Assembly (NCBI GenBank): GCA_037447605.1
Contig: CM074817.1
Location: 1,716,886 to 1,780,885 of the forward strand
Origin: Zygnema circumcarinatum
Lineage: Eukaryota > Streptophyta > Zygnematophyceae > Zygnematales > Zygnemataceae
Direction of reading: 5' to 3'
Length of the DNA: 64,000 bases
Position 1 is the stretch's first letter; each line of letters opens with the position of its first letter. This document shows, piece by piece, positions 1 to 13,067 of the stretch. The notes under the pieces are model-generated. The model worked only from the letters and a program-made list of their open reading frames with translations, made no database searches and was not told where the DNA came from. The translations under genes and the position numbers were made by a program.

Positions 1-105
1 ACTGTATTTCCACACACATCCTCTCTACACGTCAAAGGGTTCCCTGGGCTTTATCTCTTTACAGAATCAATGCCCCAGCAACAGTCAAAGGTTTCAATGC
101 TGCAC

Positions 106-3100
106 CTGCCGAGTGGAGGTCACAGGCTCGCCTCCAAACTGCACTACCACATCGCCTGCTTCCATACCCGCACGTGCTGCAGGGGACCCGGGGACAACCT
201 GCGAAGGAAACAGCAAAAAGTGAGATGACAAACTACATCTTTATGGCCTGCTTTGGCTAGGAATGAAACGGAGAGAGAAGGTCAGGACGAAGTAGAGCAT
301 ACCTGTAGAACGAGCACACCCGCCGAAACATTAGGAAAGGAAGGGTCCCTCTCGCGCAGATGTGGCACGATAACATTGTTGAGCTCTAACATTCGCATGC
401 CTACAAAAGGTCGAACCACTCGTCTGCATGTTCCAACAGCAAGTTTTTTTATCACGGTTAAGCATTGGTGATATCGTAATTAATGAAAGCTTGGAATCAC
501 AAGATTCCAACGTCAGCTGTTGAGCAAAGATGTAAAGATTTTTCTTAGAAAGCCTGGTCTTACTGAGTAGCAAATTGTGAACCTTAATAGGCAATACGTG
601 TGCTTCTAACAAGCCACAGACTGTTCCAGTGTGTACTAATCCTAAATGTTTTTCTCGCAAGTTTCAAATCCTTACCCGTGCTTGGCAAGCTGCTCAATGA
701 CTTTCACAGCTGTGTCGATTGGTATGGCGAATCCGACCCCATCCGCTGCCACCGCTTTCATGCAATTGATGCCCACAACTTCGCCATCAAGATTCACCAG
801 AGGGCCCCCCGAGTTGCCCTGAAAGAAGCAGCATAAGGTTGGGACAAAGTGTCAATTCCAACCAACGATCTTAAGGAGGGACCTTTCACGCCTTGTTTTC
901 GAATTTTGCTGTTTCAATTATATCCTCTGATAGGAACAATGACTCCAATTCTACGATTTGGTGTTCGGAAAACACGTGCGGATGCTGTGGTGGGCTTCAT
1001 GTTCTATGCCGTCCCATGTTGACGGAACCTTCTACTTTTAAGAAATCGAACTGAGGGCAAACAAGACACACGTAGTCAAAATTCCCCTCCTCCCTCTCTC
1101 CCCCTCTCCCCCACTACCCCCCCTCCCCCTCTCTCCCTCACCCCCCCCCCCCCCTCGTCCCCCTCCCTTCTCACACCTCCCCCTCCCCCTCCCACCCGTC
1201 AGCCTCCCCCTCCCCCATCCCCCCTCTCTCTCTCTCTCTCTCGTACTCTCTCTCTCCCCTCCCTCATTCCAAGCACCCTCCATTTTGTTTACTGCGGTGA
1301 GTGGAATCCAAAGACTAGCACATTCACGTTATGTGGCCACACGTAACATTACGGAAGTTAGGTGAAACGTGGATTTGCTGAGAAGTCAAGCAGGGTAAGG
1401 GTGCTATGCATGTGCGGAAGTTCTATCTGCGTCTCGCTGTTAGAACAAGGTTTATGCTATTGTGGATAACTAACTGGGATATCATCAGTTTTAGTTTCTG
1501 CATGCGGGGGCCTACCTGGTTGGCTAGTAGGGCCTACCTGGTTGATAGCTGCAAATACAAACCAAGGAAAAACACTGATTAATACTTATGCTACTGAATT
1601 ATGTTAGTGACGATTTGAATTATTATACTTGATTTACGCCACTGGCGGGGGGAGGGAGGAAGGGGGGGGGGGGGGGTCGACCTGCATCCGTTTGCAAATA
1701 ATCATTTCGTGCTCCTCGTATACCAAGTTCGCTGCTCTTCCGATCAACACAACTGCTCACCTTCCCTCACCCACTACCAAAATGTAAGGAAAAGTAACTA
1801 CGAGACATAACAGATGCATCGACAGCAAAATTCTAAATGCAAGTTTTCAAATACTTCTCAAACGCTGTATATATCTCTAAAGACCGCTTCTTCCATAATG
1901 TCAGAACCTTCATACGACTTGTACGACTTGTTCGTACGACTTGTACGAACTCGCGTGTTCAAAAACATTCTCTGCCAAAAGTAATTGTGTTTCGTTCGCC
2001 TTTAACAATGGCGATTGGATTCCATTTGTAGAACTTTGTTCATAATTCCTTCATGATGGGTTCACACAAAGTACTTTATTCGGTTGTGCCCTTCGATTGT
2101 TCATTTGCATTTTAGTCTCTCTCTCCCTGGCAAATACCATATTCAGCTGAAAAGTTTCTGCCCTCACACTTTCATGGAAGGGGAAGCTGATGATGTGTAC
2201 CTGATAATGCCCGAGGTAACAGTATTGGACAAGTGCAAAGGACTGCCCATCGCCAGTACCCACTCCCCCGGTCGCAAGCTTTTTGCAGAGCCCAATTTCA
2301 CAATGGGGAGAGGAGTCTTGGATTCTATCTTCACAACTGCGATGTCGGTCAGTGTGTCAAAGCTCAGCACCTCCCCATCAAACGATCGCCCATCTTGCAT
2401 CGTTACCACCAACTGCCCTCCACACCTTCTCACATTAGCATCAAGCCTTTAGTAAGACACATAGCCTTGAGCTCATTAGTAGAAGTGAACATAGAGTGAC
2501 TCAATCCTTGTAGCAGGAAGGTATATGACTTAGAAACCCGACGTAAGACTAAGTTTATGTAACTGCATTCGTTCATGGGAGTTCCTGACATTGAGCCACC
2601 CTCACCTTCCCCTTATCTCTGCCACTTCCAGTCGCAGCAGCTTCAGCAACCACATGAGCATTAGTGAGCACAATTCCATCTGGGTGAATGATTGCACCCG
2701 ATCCTTCCGACTGCCCAAGGAACATCCCTCTGCCTGCAGTCCGAACCAATTCGCCCCAATCACAAACCCTGCCTTGCAGCCTACCGCCTCTGCCTTTCGA
2801 CACTTTAACAAGTTCTTCACATAATAATCGAGGTGTCTACGACTAAAATTATTTACTTTTGATAGAGACAAGCTGGTACAACTACAAGAGGCGAAAAGAA
2901 CTCACCAAAGGAAAGAGTGAGATGCACCACAGCAGGTGCAGCTTTCGCAGCCGCAATGGCGATGGCATAGCGAGTGAGAGGTTTCCCATCATCGGAAAGA
3001 CCGGGCTCGGGAGGAGGGGATGGAAGGAGGTCCGGCAGAGCCTTCAAGAGGTCCATGGACTGCGGAGGAGAGCGGCTGCGGAATGCCACCTCAACCGCTC

Positions 3101-4413
3101 TGCTCTCTCCCGCAACAGCGAGAGGGGAAGCTCGTGACTGCAGCTTCCACTCTGCAGAATTTCAATATGTTTTCCGTTGCGTCAGAATGAATCTGCGTAC
3201 GCTTTTCTACGCAAATTTGCTGCTGCAGATGCTAGCTACAACTTGTCGCTGCTCACATTATGTCAACCGAAAAACTAGCTGGGAGAACATGCAGAACTAC
3301 CATGAAAACAAGTTTTTTAAGGCATCACTTCTTCATCAATTGAAAAGTTGACTATGTGGTCAACGGCCTAACAACGGCCTAGTCAGTAAATGTGAGGGTC
3401 AAGGGATCAACGCAGACACACTGCACCCGGACATTTCTATTCTTAAAGAATATAGTCTTCATATTTACTTTCAAAGTTGAATGGCAATGGTGAAAGAAGC
3501 CCAGGGGATCTCTTCAAGGGTTTTGTTTCTTTCAGCCCAATATTTTTTAAACTCATGCAACTAACTAACATACAAGCTGGACAAATTTCCTCCCAACGGA
3601 TTGTGTGATGGGTGTTGCCTTGTTTGGCAAAATGGTAACACTACCAACAAAGTCTTTATAAGGACAACGAGGCTTCTCTGAGTTTGAGTAAAAGTCAAAA
3701 TTCTTGTTACTATGCGACAAGACCATGACACATTTCATCTCGAAATTGCTAACTGGATGATTATCTAGAAGAATATTGTCATCAGTCAACATTGTATCTC
3801 TTTGCATGAATACCATCAACAGACAAAATGGCAGGAGGTTGAAGATGAAACACAAAGTCAGGTTACGACACAGAATTTGGTTACAAAAAGGCACATATGC
3901 GCATGTTTGGGAACAGTAACTGGTTAAATGCACATCAAGACCCCTCTAAAACAGAATCTCACCGTATGCGTACTGGACTGCTAATCCTCCGCACGCCCCT
4001 GCGAGCATAGCAAGTCCAACAACCCTAAGGGAATGCAGGAAACTTCCCATTGAGGGCGTGGAAGGAACCTCGGGACCTGCTTCTGACAGCTGCAATGAAA
4101 GGCAGAGTGGGAGAGAGGGGGGGGGGGGGGGGNNNNNNNNNNTGAGAGGGGAAGAGGGAGGGGAAAAAAAAAAAAAAAAAAGGGGAGGGGAAGGAACACG
4201 GACACGACAAGGCAGAAACAAACGGGAGGGGCAGGAACCGCTGCAGCAGTAGCACGCCAAGGACGTGCAAGCGAGGCCAACCTGTTGGCCGCCGCCTCCG
4301 CTATGCAGGCCATGGCGGGAGGCGCGAGAAAGGTAAGCAGCAGAGAGAGCAGACCTCCTGTCCAGGGCCAACAGGCGCAAGGACGAGGCCGCCTGTTGGC
4401 TCCAGCGCGCCAT
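106..4413 (-). CDS. DEG14-like HtrA serine protease with PDZ domain (3' end outside window)
   Basis: Trypsin-like S1C (HtrA/Deg) protease. Exons in transcript order: 4413-4282, 4089-3963, 3151-2906, 2802-2606, 2412-2201, 1752-1682, 1548-1538, 818-676, 423-303, 198-106; all phases match and give 451 residues before the window edge. The catalytic triad is visible: His in LTNAHVV, Asp in LTDIAVVKI, Ser in GNSGGPLV. The order [29 protein letters not shown] and then a PDZ start ([27 protein letters not shown]) fits plant DEG14 and related single-PDZ enzymes. The N-terminus is Arg/Ser-rich like an organelle presequence, followed by a hydrophobic stretch ([13 protein letters not shown]); mitochondrial targeting is inferred. 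Exon 7 is only 11 nt. The exon 4 acceptor could be 2793 instead of 2802. Intron 1 holds a 10-N gap beside a G run, and intron 7 a polypyrimidine block on the + strand. Confidence 0.9.
1078..1282. repeat. CT/C-rich simple sequence inside DEG14-like intron 7
   Basis: About 200 bases of almost pure C and T on the + strand, purine-rich in the sense of the gene. It includes a C15-like run near 1141 and a (CT)n run near 1225-1245. It lies within the intron between the 11-nt exon and the exon carrying the catalytic serine. Confidence 0.9.
4133..4142. other. Assembly gap (10 N) in DEG14-like intron 1
   Basis: Ten Ns directly after a long G run and before a G/A-rich tract. A homopolymer probably broke the assembly, so true length here is unknown. 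It lies between exons 1 and 2 of the protease and does not affect coding. Confidence 0.95.
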
Positions 4414-5952
4414 GGCCGACGAGGAGGAGGAGGGCAGCCGCTGCTTCTGCTCCGGGCATGGGTATGGGCATGGGCATGGGCGTGGGCATTGTCTTTAGTC
4501 ACGACTCAATAGTCATGAGTTCACGAGACAGGAAAATAATCACGACTCGTTAGCCACGACTTGACTTCCGTATAGCTAATTAGCCATGAGCTTCGACGGG
4601 AATGTAGTCAAAGTCATGTCGTGACTGGCTAGTTAGTCATGAGTTCCAAAGGCCAACGACACAGCAACGGGTAGTGGAAACAACGGGTAGTGTGTTGCAT
4701 GGAGTACCGTTACAGTTGTTTTCCCCGTTTAACGGGGCAGGAGGTGTGGGACGTCACGTGTCGTTCAGCCCGTGCATCGCGTGGCCCCCGATGACCGATC
4801 GGACGGCGCAGCGCCGAGTACGGTACCTTCCAACGGCTACAAAAGTGCCGTACGGCTGGCGGCTGGCGCTATTGGCGTCATATAGTGGGGGGAAGGGTCC
4901 AATTTTCCTTTCAGTTGTTCTGAACTTGGCAGACAATGAGGGCATGTTGTTGTGGTCGCTTTGGTTTGAAATTACTTCAGCCCAATTTCATGTTGATGAA
5001 CTTGGGCTTGGGAGTTGGAGTTCATGCTATTGTTTTTAAGAATGTTTGTTTCGCTACTGCTAATGGCTGCAACAAGGAAAACATGCATGCATGCAGGGAG
5101 AACCACGAGAAACTGGCCGCAAAGGACCTAAGGACAAAAGTAAGAAAGTTTAAAGCAGCAAGCTACGCCTAGTCTCAACAACGCCGCCTCAACAAGTGGT
5201 AATCGATGCATGAGTTGGGAAATCGTTTTGATGTCTCCAATTCTCTTTGGGAGTTCTCTCACCATCCAACGTGTTGCACAAGTGAGAGGTGAGATGCAAG
5301 CGGGTCATGCTCATGCTCTTGTACGCCATTTACCATTTAAAACTGTGAATACTTCACATATAGCTTGCAGAGAATTGGAGGGAGGAATACAAAGAACACG
5401 ACGAGTACCAGCAGCCGATAGCAGAACGAGCCAGTTTCTAGACAAGATAATTATCCGCATGGATTGAAATTTGTTTCTCTTCACCTCACTTTGAGGGACT
5501 GTTCATCGAACAAAGTATTTCACAAGTAGGGAGGGAACCGTGCCTCAAAACTAAACCTTGCTACGACTGAAAGATGTGTAAACGGCCCAACTTGAAGGGC
5601 GTCAGGGCTGGGTGAAAGCCCGAAAGGAGCAGAAGTAAAAGAGCACCTTTCAAGGGGGAACTCATCTAAAAAATAAGGAGAGGTTGAATGAAAGAAAGAT
5701 CCTACATAATTTAACATATAGAATGCATACTTTTTTGAAACTAAAACGCTATGCCACCCGTCTCTAACTGCCCTCCGCTCACACACGAGTAGACACCGAA
5801 CAGCCTAAGCCCTTATAAGAAACCACTCCCTCAACCCTCCATGGCTTCTTTCGACAAGGCTCAAAAAGCCTCCCCTCCATTTTCACCCACACCACCATTT
5901 TCACCATATCACCATACAAGAAGTTCCCTTCCCCCCCTCCAGAAGAACCCCT
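4414..5952. other. Intergenic region, DEG14-like promoter and root-cap gene 3' flank
   Basis: No convincing gene. A short GCATGG-type hexamer array (about 4456-4492) abuts the protease start codon. 4500-4650 carries several direct and inverted versions of a GTCATGAGT-like word. 4790-4860 is rich in GTACGG words shared with repeats elsewhere in the window. 5081-5151 matches a dispersed, coding-like repeat also seen near 9.3 and 34.7 kb. Confidence 0.6.
5081..5151 (+). repeat. Dispersed coding-like repeat, third diverged copy
   Basis: Matches the other copies mainly over GAACCACGAGAAACTGG and CGCAAAGGACCTAAGGACAA, reading NHEKLAAKDLRTKV. Confidence 0.5.
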
Positions 5953-8036
5953 TTACACCGCCATGGCCCGGCCACCAAATGGCGAGAAAACGCAGTCAGA
6001 AGAGAGAACATCGCTGACGATGTAATCCTCCATGCGTCCGTCCAAGAAGCCCTTTCCACTCTCTCCGTCTGCCGAAACTGGACTCAAGGTTTGAACGGTC
6101 ACTCTCGAAAATTTCTCCGCCTGCTTCACATGATCGGCTCGGTACGTTTGACCCAGCACGCCATGGATGGCCTCCGAATGCTGCAGCACATGTGTAAGCA
6201 GGAATCGTTAGACTGTTATAAACTTTTCTATTCTTTGAAGCACCGAGGACTATTGCGAGGTTGAGAATTTCAGGGAGTGTTCCCTTACATTGACAGATTT
6301 GAAAGAAACGCTGATATGGACATAAGCCTCTTCGGCAGTCTGCAGCATTGGGTTTGCCACACGAAGTCGCAGCTTCATGTCCAACAACCCTTGGACTTTG
6401 AGTGTATATATGTCAACATCGTACGGTCCCGATTTCTCGTTGCCCTGAAAGCCTAAGCTTACGCCGCCTGCTAGCTCGAGGGTCTCTCCCGCCTATCAGC
6501 AGAAAAAAATAAAATACGTTAGCTTTACGTGATGCTCTCTCCCCACCTTACTTTGACAAAGAAAGTAACCCCATTCAAATACAAGAAATCAGAAGAATCC
6601 AATCAAAATAGCTTCATTCACAAGTTTTAAGATACTGAAGATGGACTAAGGCTCAGCAACTCACCTTCAATTGCGGAAGTGTGGCCCCATCAAGTTCAGC
6701 CCTCTCCAAAAATCCCTCTCCTCTCTCATTCTCCTTCCCCGCACGTGCCACGAACCGCATAGTGTGCACCGCCCCCTCTACCTCCCACATCACTCCCATC
6801 TGCCTGATCCACGTCCTCACAGCCATGCCATTAACAACCTTCATCGCATTCTCTGTGCGATTATCCAAGTACCCAACGAGAGCCATGTTCACTTGCACAG
6901 ATCGGTCTGCGATTAAGCAGAAGCTTTTCCCGGGCTCTCCGCTAAAGTCGTACTTTGTGCCGTGGAAGCCGGTGAGATGCGGGTCGTCAACGCATTCCGG
7001 AATGCGGCATTTTGCGCCTGCGGCTGTAATTCCATATCCGGCGGAGGGGCCCACCCACTGCGGGGCAGCCGCATCTTCTCCGTAAAGGAAGCACAAGTTT
7101 TCCGCGCACGAGCACCCACTGCAGGCAGCCCCCGGTCCTTTGTCATCTCGTGTGATTCCGCTCTCCAGACGAGTTTTAGAGGACGCAAGATGCAGTTCAG
7201 TGACAAAATTCGCTTTTTCCCTTGCTTTTTATGCAAGAATATATTTAATTTGATTTATAATTTTATGTTTTTTTTAATATGATTCGTCAGAGGGCTGGAC
7301 TTACATTCTGAGAAACTGCCAGTATTGGCAGGAATACCAGTACTTGCAGAGGTAGCAGCAGTCGCGGGCGGTCTTTGTGTACACCATTCCAACATCGTCA
7401 TAAGTGGTGACCTGGTAGGCATTCAGAAAATTCTTCGGCGCTGTGCCCAAAACCCAGGGTTTGGAAGTTTGGTATCCCAGCTCGCCTGTAGCCAAAGGAA
7501 CCTGCAACCCACATTCCATTCAAGAGAAATAGGTAAGAAAAAACACCACATGGCTGCTGCCTACCAAACACGGCGCCCTCCTTCCAAAGTACACCAAACT
7601 TAAAATTTTCTCCTATTGTATTCTTATTTTAGAGAAGAAATCTAGGAAAAAAGAATCCCGTTTGTCTTTTCTATACCTTCCTCCCTCCCTCCACTCCTAC
7701 CCTCCTCCTGAAAATGCTATTTTTTTCACATTTTTCTTCCAAAACATTCACTTTCTAATAGAATATTTCCACTATTCTCGCCTCTCCTCTTTCCCCTGCA
7801 ATGTCGCTATCTCATCCTATGCAGGCATGCAAAATCCAGGGCGTGACGCGTACCTTCCAATACGAGCGAATGCCACCGGAAACGCAATTCCCAGTGTTGC
7901 AGCTCTGGTTGTAGTCCATGTTAGGATCAAAGGTAGTTATTGTTCCAGTCACAGGCAGCTCCGCCCATCCATGGCCGCCTCCCGCTCCTCCCAACACCAA
8001 TGCCACCGCCACAACCACAGCTAACCTCGAGTCCAT
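5953..8036 (-). CDS. Secreted root-cap/LEA-like domain protein
   Basis: Exons: 8036-7854, 7501-7305, 7118-6665, 6492-6289, 6180-5953; intron phases agree and the product is 421 residues ending in a TAA at 5953-5955. Residues 1-25 form a signal peptide (MDSRLAVVVAVALVLGG followed by a small-residue cleavage region), so I chose this ATG over the one at 8102, which would bury it. The middle is Cys-rich (RDCCYLCKYW; GCSCAENLCFLYG). Then comes a von Willebrand D-like segment (DPHLTGFHGTKYDF; FCLIADRSVQVNMALVG) and a C-terminal block ending HSEAIHGVLGQTYRADH, the signature of the plant root cap family. Members are extracellular; their biochemical role is not established. Cys pairing suggests a disulfide-bonded apoplastic protein. 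Confidence 0.85.
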
Positions 8037-9250
8037 TCTCTCTCTTATATCAACTTTCTGTCTCTCCCTGCCTGTCCTTGCTCTCTCTCTGCTCCAACCC
8101 AAATTCCCTGAAATCCCTCAGCAATATCAGCCCCTCTCTGCCTCTCCCTCTGTCTCTGTCTCGGCCCCTGCCTTTGCCTCTCCCTCTCCCTCTCACTCCG
8201 CCCTTGCCTTTGCCACTTTCACCTCCTCCGCCTCTGCCTCTGCTTCCGCCTCTTCCTCTGCCTCTGTCTCTTTGTCTTCCTCTACCTTCTCCTCTTCCTG
8301 AGCTCCCTCTTGGCTGTGGGAGGACAAGCAGAGGCGGAGGTCGTATATACGCCATGGCGGCCCAACCCTAATCTCCGCCCCCTCCCCCGCCCCCTCCTGC
8401 CGAATACGCGGCGCTCCGGTCCCTCCGCGGCCTCCCCCCCGGGGACGTCAAAGAGACCGCCGGTCCCTGCCCTTTGGGTCTGCCCGCGCAAAACGGTCAT
8501 CCAAAAAACGTTCTTTTTGGTACGGGCAGGGCATACGGCCGGACGCGGATTCGTTGGAAAGGCGTCATGTCACGTTACCCGGGGTGCCACGTGGCTAGCT
8601 GCCAGGGTCCGTGAAGGACTCCAGGCGCCGCGTGTCGCCATGCGGAAGCTCGGGCGCAGGGTCGGCCGGGGATTAGAATTCCAACTCAAAAATTCTAAGA
8701 GAAAAACAAAAGAAACGACACATGTAAAAAACTCCGTATAGTCGTACGGACGTACCAATGTACGGCCGGCTGCTCTATCAGACTATCACTCTATCAGGCC
8801 TTCGCCAAAACCATCGACCGTGTGACCGTACACCTAGTTCAACCTCAACGGTCGTACATCTGTTCTAAAAGAGTTCTAAAACTCTGAAACTTATAGATAT
8901 TCGAGCGTTCTAATTCTTGAAATCTAAACTATAAAAGTCCCTTGTACGAACTTATGCCACTCTCAGACCGTTCAAAGTCATCGCACGTGTCATGGACGGT
9001 GCGGATCGACCGATCGCAAGTTTTGACGGTCGTGTGAGACCGTTGGCAGCATGGAATATGTCGTTTCCGGTCGTTAACCTGAAATGGCACCTGCTATTCG
9101 CCGTTTAGGTGTACGGGCAACGGCTTTGGTTGAGTTTGTGACGGGGTGATGTGATGCCGACCGGCTGAGTGGGCCATACATACATGCCGTACATACGTAC
9201 ATACATACATATCGTGCATACATGGAGAAGGAAAATTCATTGAACTTACG

Positions 9251-9345
9251 ATGGCGAGGCCATCAAATGTACATGGACAAAAGCATGATGTGGAACCACG
9301 AGGGACTGGTCGCAAAGGACCTAAGCACAATAGAACGAAGCTAAG
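9251..9345 (+). repeat. Dispersed coding-like repeat, second copy
   Basis: Reads NHEGLVAKDLSTIERS before a stop. See the 34.7-kb copy for the comparison. The + orientation is the same in all three copies. Confidence 0.6.
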
Positions 9346-9494
9346 AGTCACAACAACGCAGCCCTAGAAGCAGCTGCGAAGGTCACCGATGTGAGGCATC
9401 ATCGCGAGCAGGGAGCGGCGGAAGTCCACCAACACGGTCACCAACAACCGCAGCACGCCGAAGAAACGTAGAAGCGAGGCAACGCTGAAGGGCG

Positions 9495-9612
9495 ACATAC
9501 ATATTGTGCATACATACATACATACATATCGTACATACAGACATACTGTACATACATATCGTAGACATACTTACCGTACATATATACATGCATGCATATA
9601 TACATACATGAT
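9495..9612. repeat. CATA/TACA microsatellite
   Basis: Runs of CATACATACATA interrupted by TCGTACATAC and TACCGTACAT. A shorter related run sits at 9176-9220. The mixture of TACA units and CGTACG words suggests decay from a common unit rather than a pure microsatellite. Confidence 0.85.
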
Positions 9613-10134
9613 CGACCGACCGCCCGAAAAAGGAAGGAAGGGGGAGGGGGGGAGGCGTGGTAACGACGCCGGAGTCTCTTGGCGCGCACGCAACCCTAAA
9701 ACCCTAAACAGGATCGGTTGAAAAACAGGCATCATGATGACGACATAATCAAGCATAAACAAGCTCCTGTCAAAGGCTTCTTCGGAACAGAATCTTTTTG
9801 GCTGTCTAGCCGGCATAGCCATGGGTTCAGCCATTGAAGGAAAAACATAAGAATGTCTTCAACAGTAACGCTTCACTTGTACAGAAACATGCTTGCTCTC
9901 TTGCACCACCTGCCCCTTCAGTGTCTCCTCCTGCACATACGCTTGCACGGTTGTGCAGTTCCTTACGACGCTTGGCAATGCAGTACAGCATTCGGTTCAA
10001 GAACAAAGTTTTAAAACGACTCTTCAGGGTGTGACTGTTATTCGAATCGGAAAAAGGAAGTGGCTTTTGTTCAGCATGTGTCCGGGGAAAGGCGACTCAT
10101 ACATATGAAGTATATTAAAGCAGACCTTTTTATG

Positions 10135-13067
10135 TCACCGTTCGATACATATTATTTTTAGGATTATTAGTACATGCATGCGCCGACTATGGTGTAATCT
10201 GTACTCATGTTGAGAAAGCCACTGATCTTCCCATTGCTCTGCCGCATCGAGCAGCAGCGAGTAAGAAAAGCGCGGAACAAAATTATGCGGGAGGGACAAT
10301 TCCAACCGATCTCCCAAACAAGGAAAACCACTCATCAGCCATAGGAAACGTGTCAGGGAATCGACTGAAAGGGTCCACCAGTCCTTGCGGCTCGGAGCAC
10401 TCACAGACAAGGGCTTTATTTTCTGAAAACTTCCCTCACCCTGAACGCAGTATGAAGCTTTAACGCTTGCTCTGCACACGTTGCTACCTGCACAAGCTCC
10501 TTCGGTCTCTGACCCGCCATCTAATCTACTGCTGTACACTACTTAACAGTTTCAGCGCCTTCTGCAAAAAGTATCCTGTAGTCGGATAGCTGCAAACCAT
10601 AGGGAAATCAGGAGGACTTGAAATCAAGAAGGTCCCGATCTCGAGCAACTCAAATGTAAGCTACTGCAGCCACTGTCTTACGCAGTCACCAGGCAGGGGA
10701 AATATGGAAAACCCCAGTACTGTCGTATGTTCCAGAAGGCCTAACCCTAGAAGTTGATCCTTGAAACTCGCCATTTTCTAAATCCCTGTAAGCTCACCTT
10801 TACCAGTTGTCGCTTCACTCCACCTTGACTCAATTGGAGAACAACATGAGTTGGAGTCTACTTGCTTCTGCCATGAAGAAATGGCAGATATTGCTGGAGA
10901 TGCTGTCCACCATATTCTCAGATCATGGTCCATTCCTCCGCTGATCAGCGTTGCTTCTCCCAGCGTTCCCAAACCCACGGCTAATGCAATCACATGCTGC
11001 GAATGTACTTTCCAACATCTTTCAAGTAAGAAGTTACCCCTTTGCTCTGACCACCACCAAACTTCAATGCCCCTTCCACCAATGTAGAGCGCATCACCGT
11101 TTACAGCAATACTGCGGACATATTGTCCCCCTGACTTTATCGAGGCGAAACAATGACTCCGTTCCTGCCCCTCGGGCTGTGGCAGCAATTGTTTGTGCCT
11201 CCAGCTGAACCAAACCTTCACCACTCCATCAGCGTCACCACTAAACAAAATTCCACCATAGAAACAGAGCGACAAAACTTCATTTGAATGGCCTTCAAAG
11301 ATGGCCACCAGAACAGGTCGATCTGCAACAAAAAACATCGAAAACGTGGGTCAATCATTGCCTCAGCAACCCAGATAAACTCAGATCAAGCATGTTACAG
11401 GAGCATAAACTATGCATCGTATCGGACTCTGCAGGTCCGAAGACTCTGGAAATCAAGAAAACGTTCATCACAAACGAAACCCCATTACACATTTGACAAG
11501 CAACAAAACCACAATAAAATGGACGGTACCATTCCTTCGAACAAGTACCTGGCATGTTCTCAAGTTGCAGACAGCGCGGAGAGGAAGGTGCTGACAAGAA
11601 GTCTTGGAATGAACGATTTCTCGAGTGCTTAGTGAAACCCTTTCCGTAACTACTGCAGTCAACTCCCTCCTCCGTTGTTATGCTTGAACCTGTATTTGAT
11701 TGGGTTAAAACCGAATGCGAACATGCGACTGGTGGGTAATACTGGGCCGTCTGTTTAGGAGCCATGGACGATGGTGGAGAAGTGTTTCGAGGACTGCTGC
11801 ATGCTGTTCCCAGCGAATGCCGACGTTGCAATCGGAGGAGCCATACTTTGATTTGTCGATCTGCTGCAGCACTGTACAGGCAATCTCCACCAATGGCCAA
11901 AGCGTATACGGGACCTCTGTGCGCTGACAGAACATGGCAGAGTTTTAAGGCACAGCCGTCAGGCGGCACCGACCACATCATGATGGAGCCATCGGCCATG
12001 CCACTGTACAAGTTGCATCCATTGCTGCTCATTGCCAGGGACCAAACTGCTCCTCGACAGCACTGCATATTTGATATTCGACAAAAGTCCGACAACCTCC
12101 ATGCCCGGATAGCTCCGTCTTCAGATCCACTGTACAGAACAGCACCTGCAAAGTTGCAGAGTTCAGCAGAGAAGTCACGTTAGAGAAAGTAAATGACCCA
12201 GCAGGAAGAATCATGCTCGACCCCAAATGCAAGCCTACAGGATTAATACTCGTGTCAGACTTTGCCTGCATGAAAAAACCACCTGAGAGAAACTTACACG
12301 CAACGAATAACCAATTGACCTGAACACCAAAGGTAAGTCTCCCTGTGCATCCTCGAAGGCCCAGCAGCAGATCCAGGTGATGAAAAAAACTGCAAGCTAC
12401 TCCAACAAGGTTGCAGAAGAGAGGGGTCGCTTTTCCATCCTAGTGAGGCATGCGGACATGCAAACATGACTCAAACCAAGCCAACATTCAAAACGAAACA
12501 GCATTCACAATCAAGCCCTGACTGTTTTAATCCTTCTCTGGGAAGTAGCCACTTTGGCCGAATCTGCAATCCGTGCCGGACACTGACGCCCGAGCAGCTG
12601 AAGAGGCATCAGCCAGCTTACTTTAAGGAGGCAAAAGCACCAGCAAACTCCCAAGGGAGAAAGTCAACTATCGTTTACATCTCCCAATTACAACATGCAA
12701 CCTGTACCCAACCACTCAACCCACCATTACATCAAAACAAACATGCATGAACGAGGGTCACGATTCCGCCGTTCCGCCAACAGCTCCTGTCCTGTGCTGC
12801 TCCCTCCCATCTCCTGCTCCTTGCCTTTCCCATCCTACATGTTTCATGCACAGCGTGGACCCGGCCAATAACAAAATTGAAACGCATATCATTACCTGAA
12901 ACTGCAAGGGAGAGCACCGGACCAGTATGTCCTGAGAGAATCGTAAGACAGCGACCAGACGTGGCTGACCACACGCGCACAGTGCCATCATTGCTTCCGC
13001 TGAACACAAGGTTGCAGGCTGTGGCGACCACAGTAATACTGCCACTGTGCCCCACTGCGGTACACAT
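10135..13067 (-). CDS. WD40-repeat (seven-bladed propeller) protein
   Basis: Exons: 13068-12896 (ATG at 13067), 12145-11549, 11322-10798, 10487-10135; phases agree and the model gives 548 residues. Seven WD-like repeats can be read: SGSNDGTVRVW, SGSEDGAIRAW, SGMADGSIMMW, SAAADRQIKVW, SGDADGVVKVW, GGRGIEVWWW and SGGMDHDLRIW, enough for one complete propeller. A Ser/Pro/Thr-rich insert of roughly 85 residues separates blades 4 and 5. After blade 7 a C-terminal exon of about 117 residues has no domain I recognise; its assignment rests on phase and a good acceptor. An open frame upstream (13847-13240) could splice in phase to exon 1 and extend the N-terminus, but it is purine-tract translation and I left it out. 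A scaffold role is inferred from WD40 proteins in general; the partner is unknown. Confidence 0.75.

Larger units (their letters stand above)
8037..10134. other. Intergenic: pyrimidine-rich leader, microsatellites and repeat remnants
   Basis: 8040-8300 is CT-rich with degenerate CCTCTGCCTCT units and probably includes the root-cap 5' UTR. 8500-9070 has many GTACGG and CGGTCGTAC words typical of the window's repeats. 9176-9220 and 9495-9612 are CATACATA microsatellites. 9251-9345 belongs to a dispersed coding-like repeat. 9689-9712 holds CCCTAAAA/CCCTAAA telomere-like words. I see no supported gene. Confidence 0.6.

Noticed and set aside
331-660. 109-codon ORF on the - strand near the window start
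   Set aside because: It overlaps the true DEG14-like exon (303-423) in another frame and has no family resemblance.
1-4413. Bacterial contamination because of a DegP-like protease
   Set aside because: The gene has at least ten exons with spliceosomal borders, and its sequence order matches plant DEG14-type proteins.
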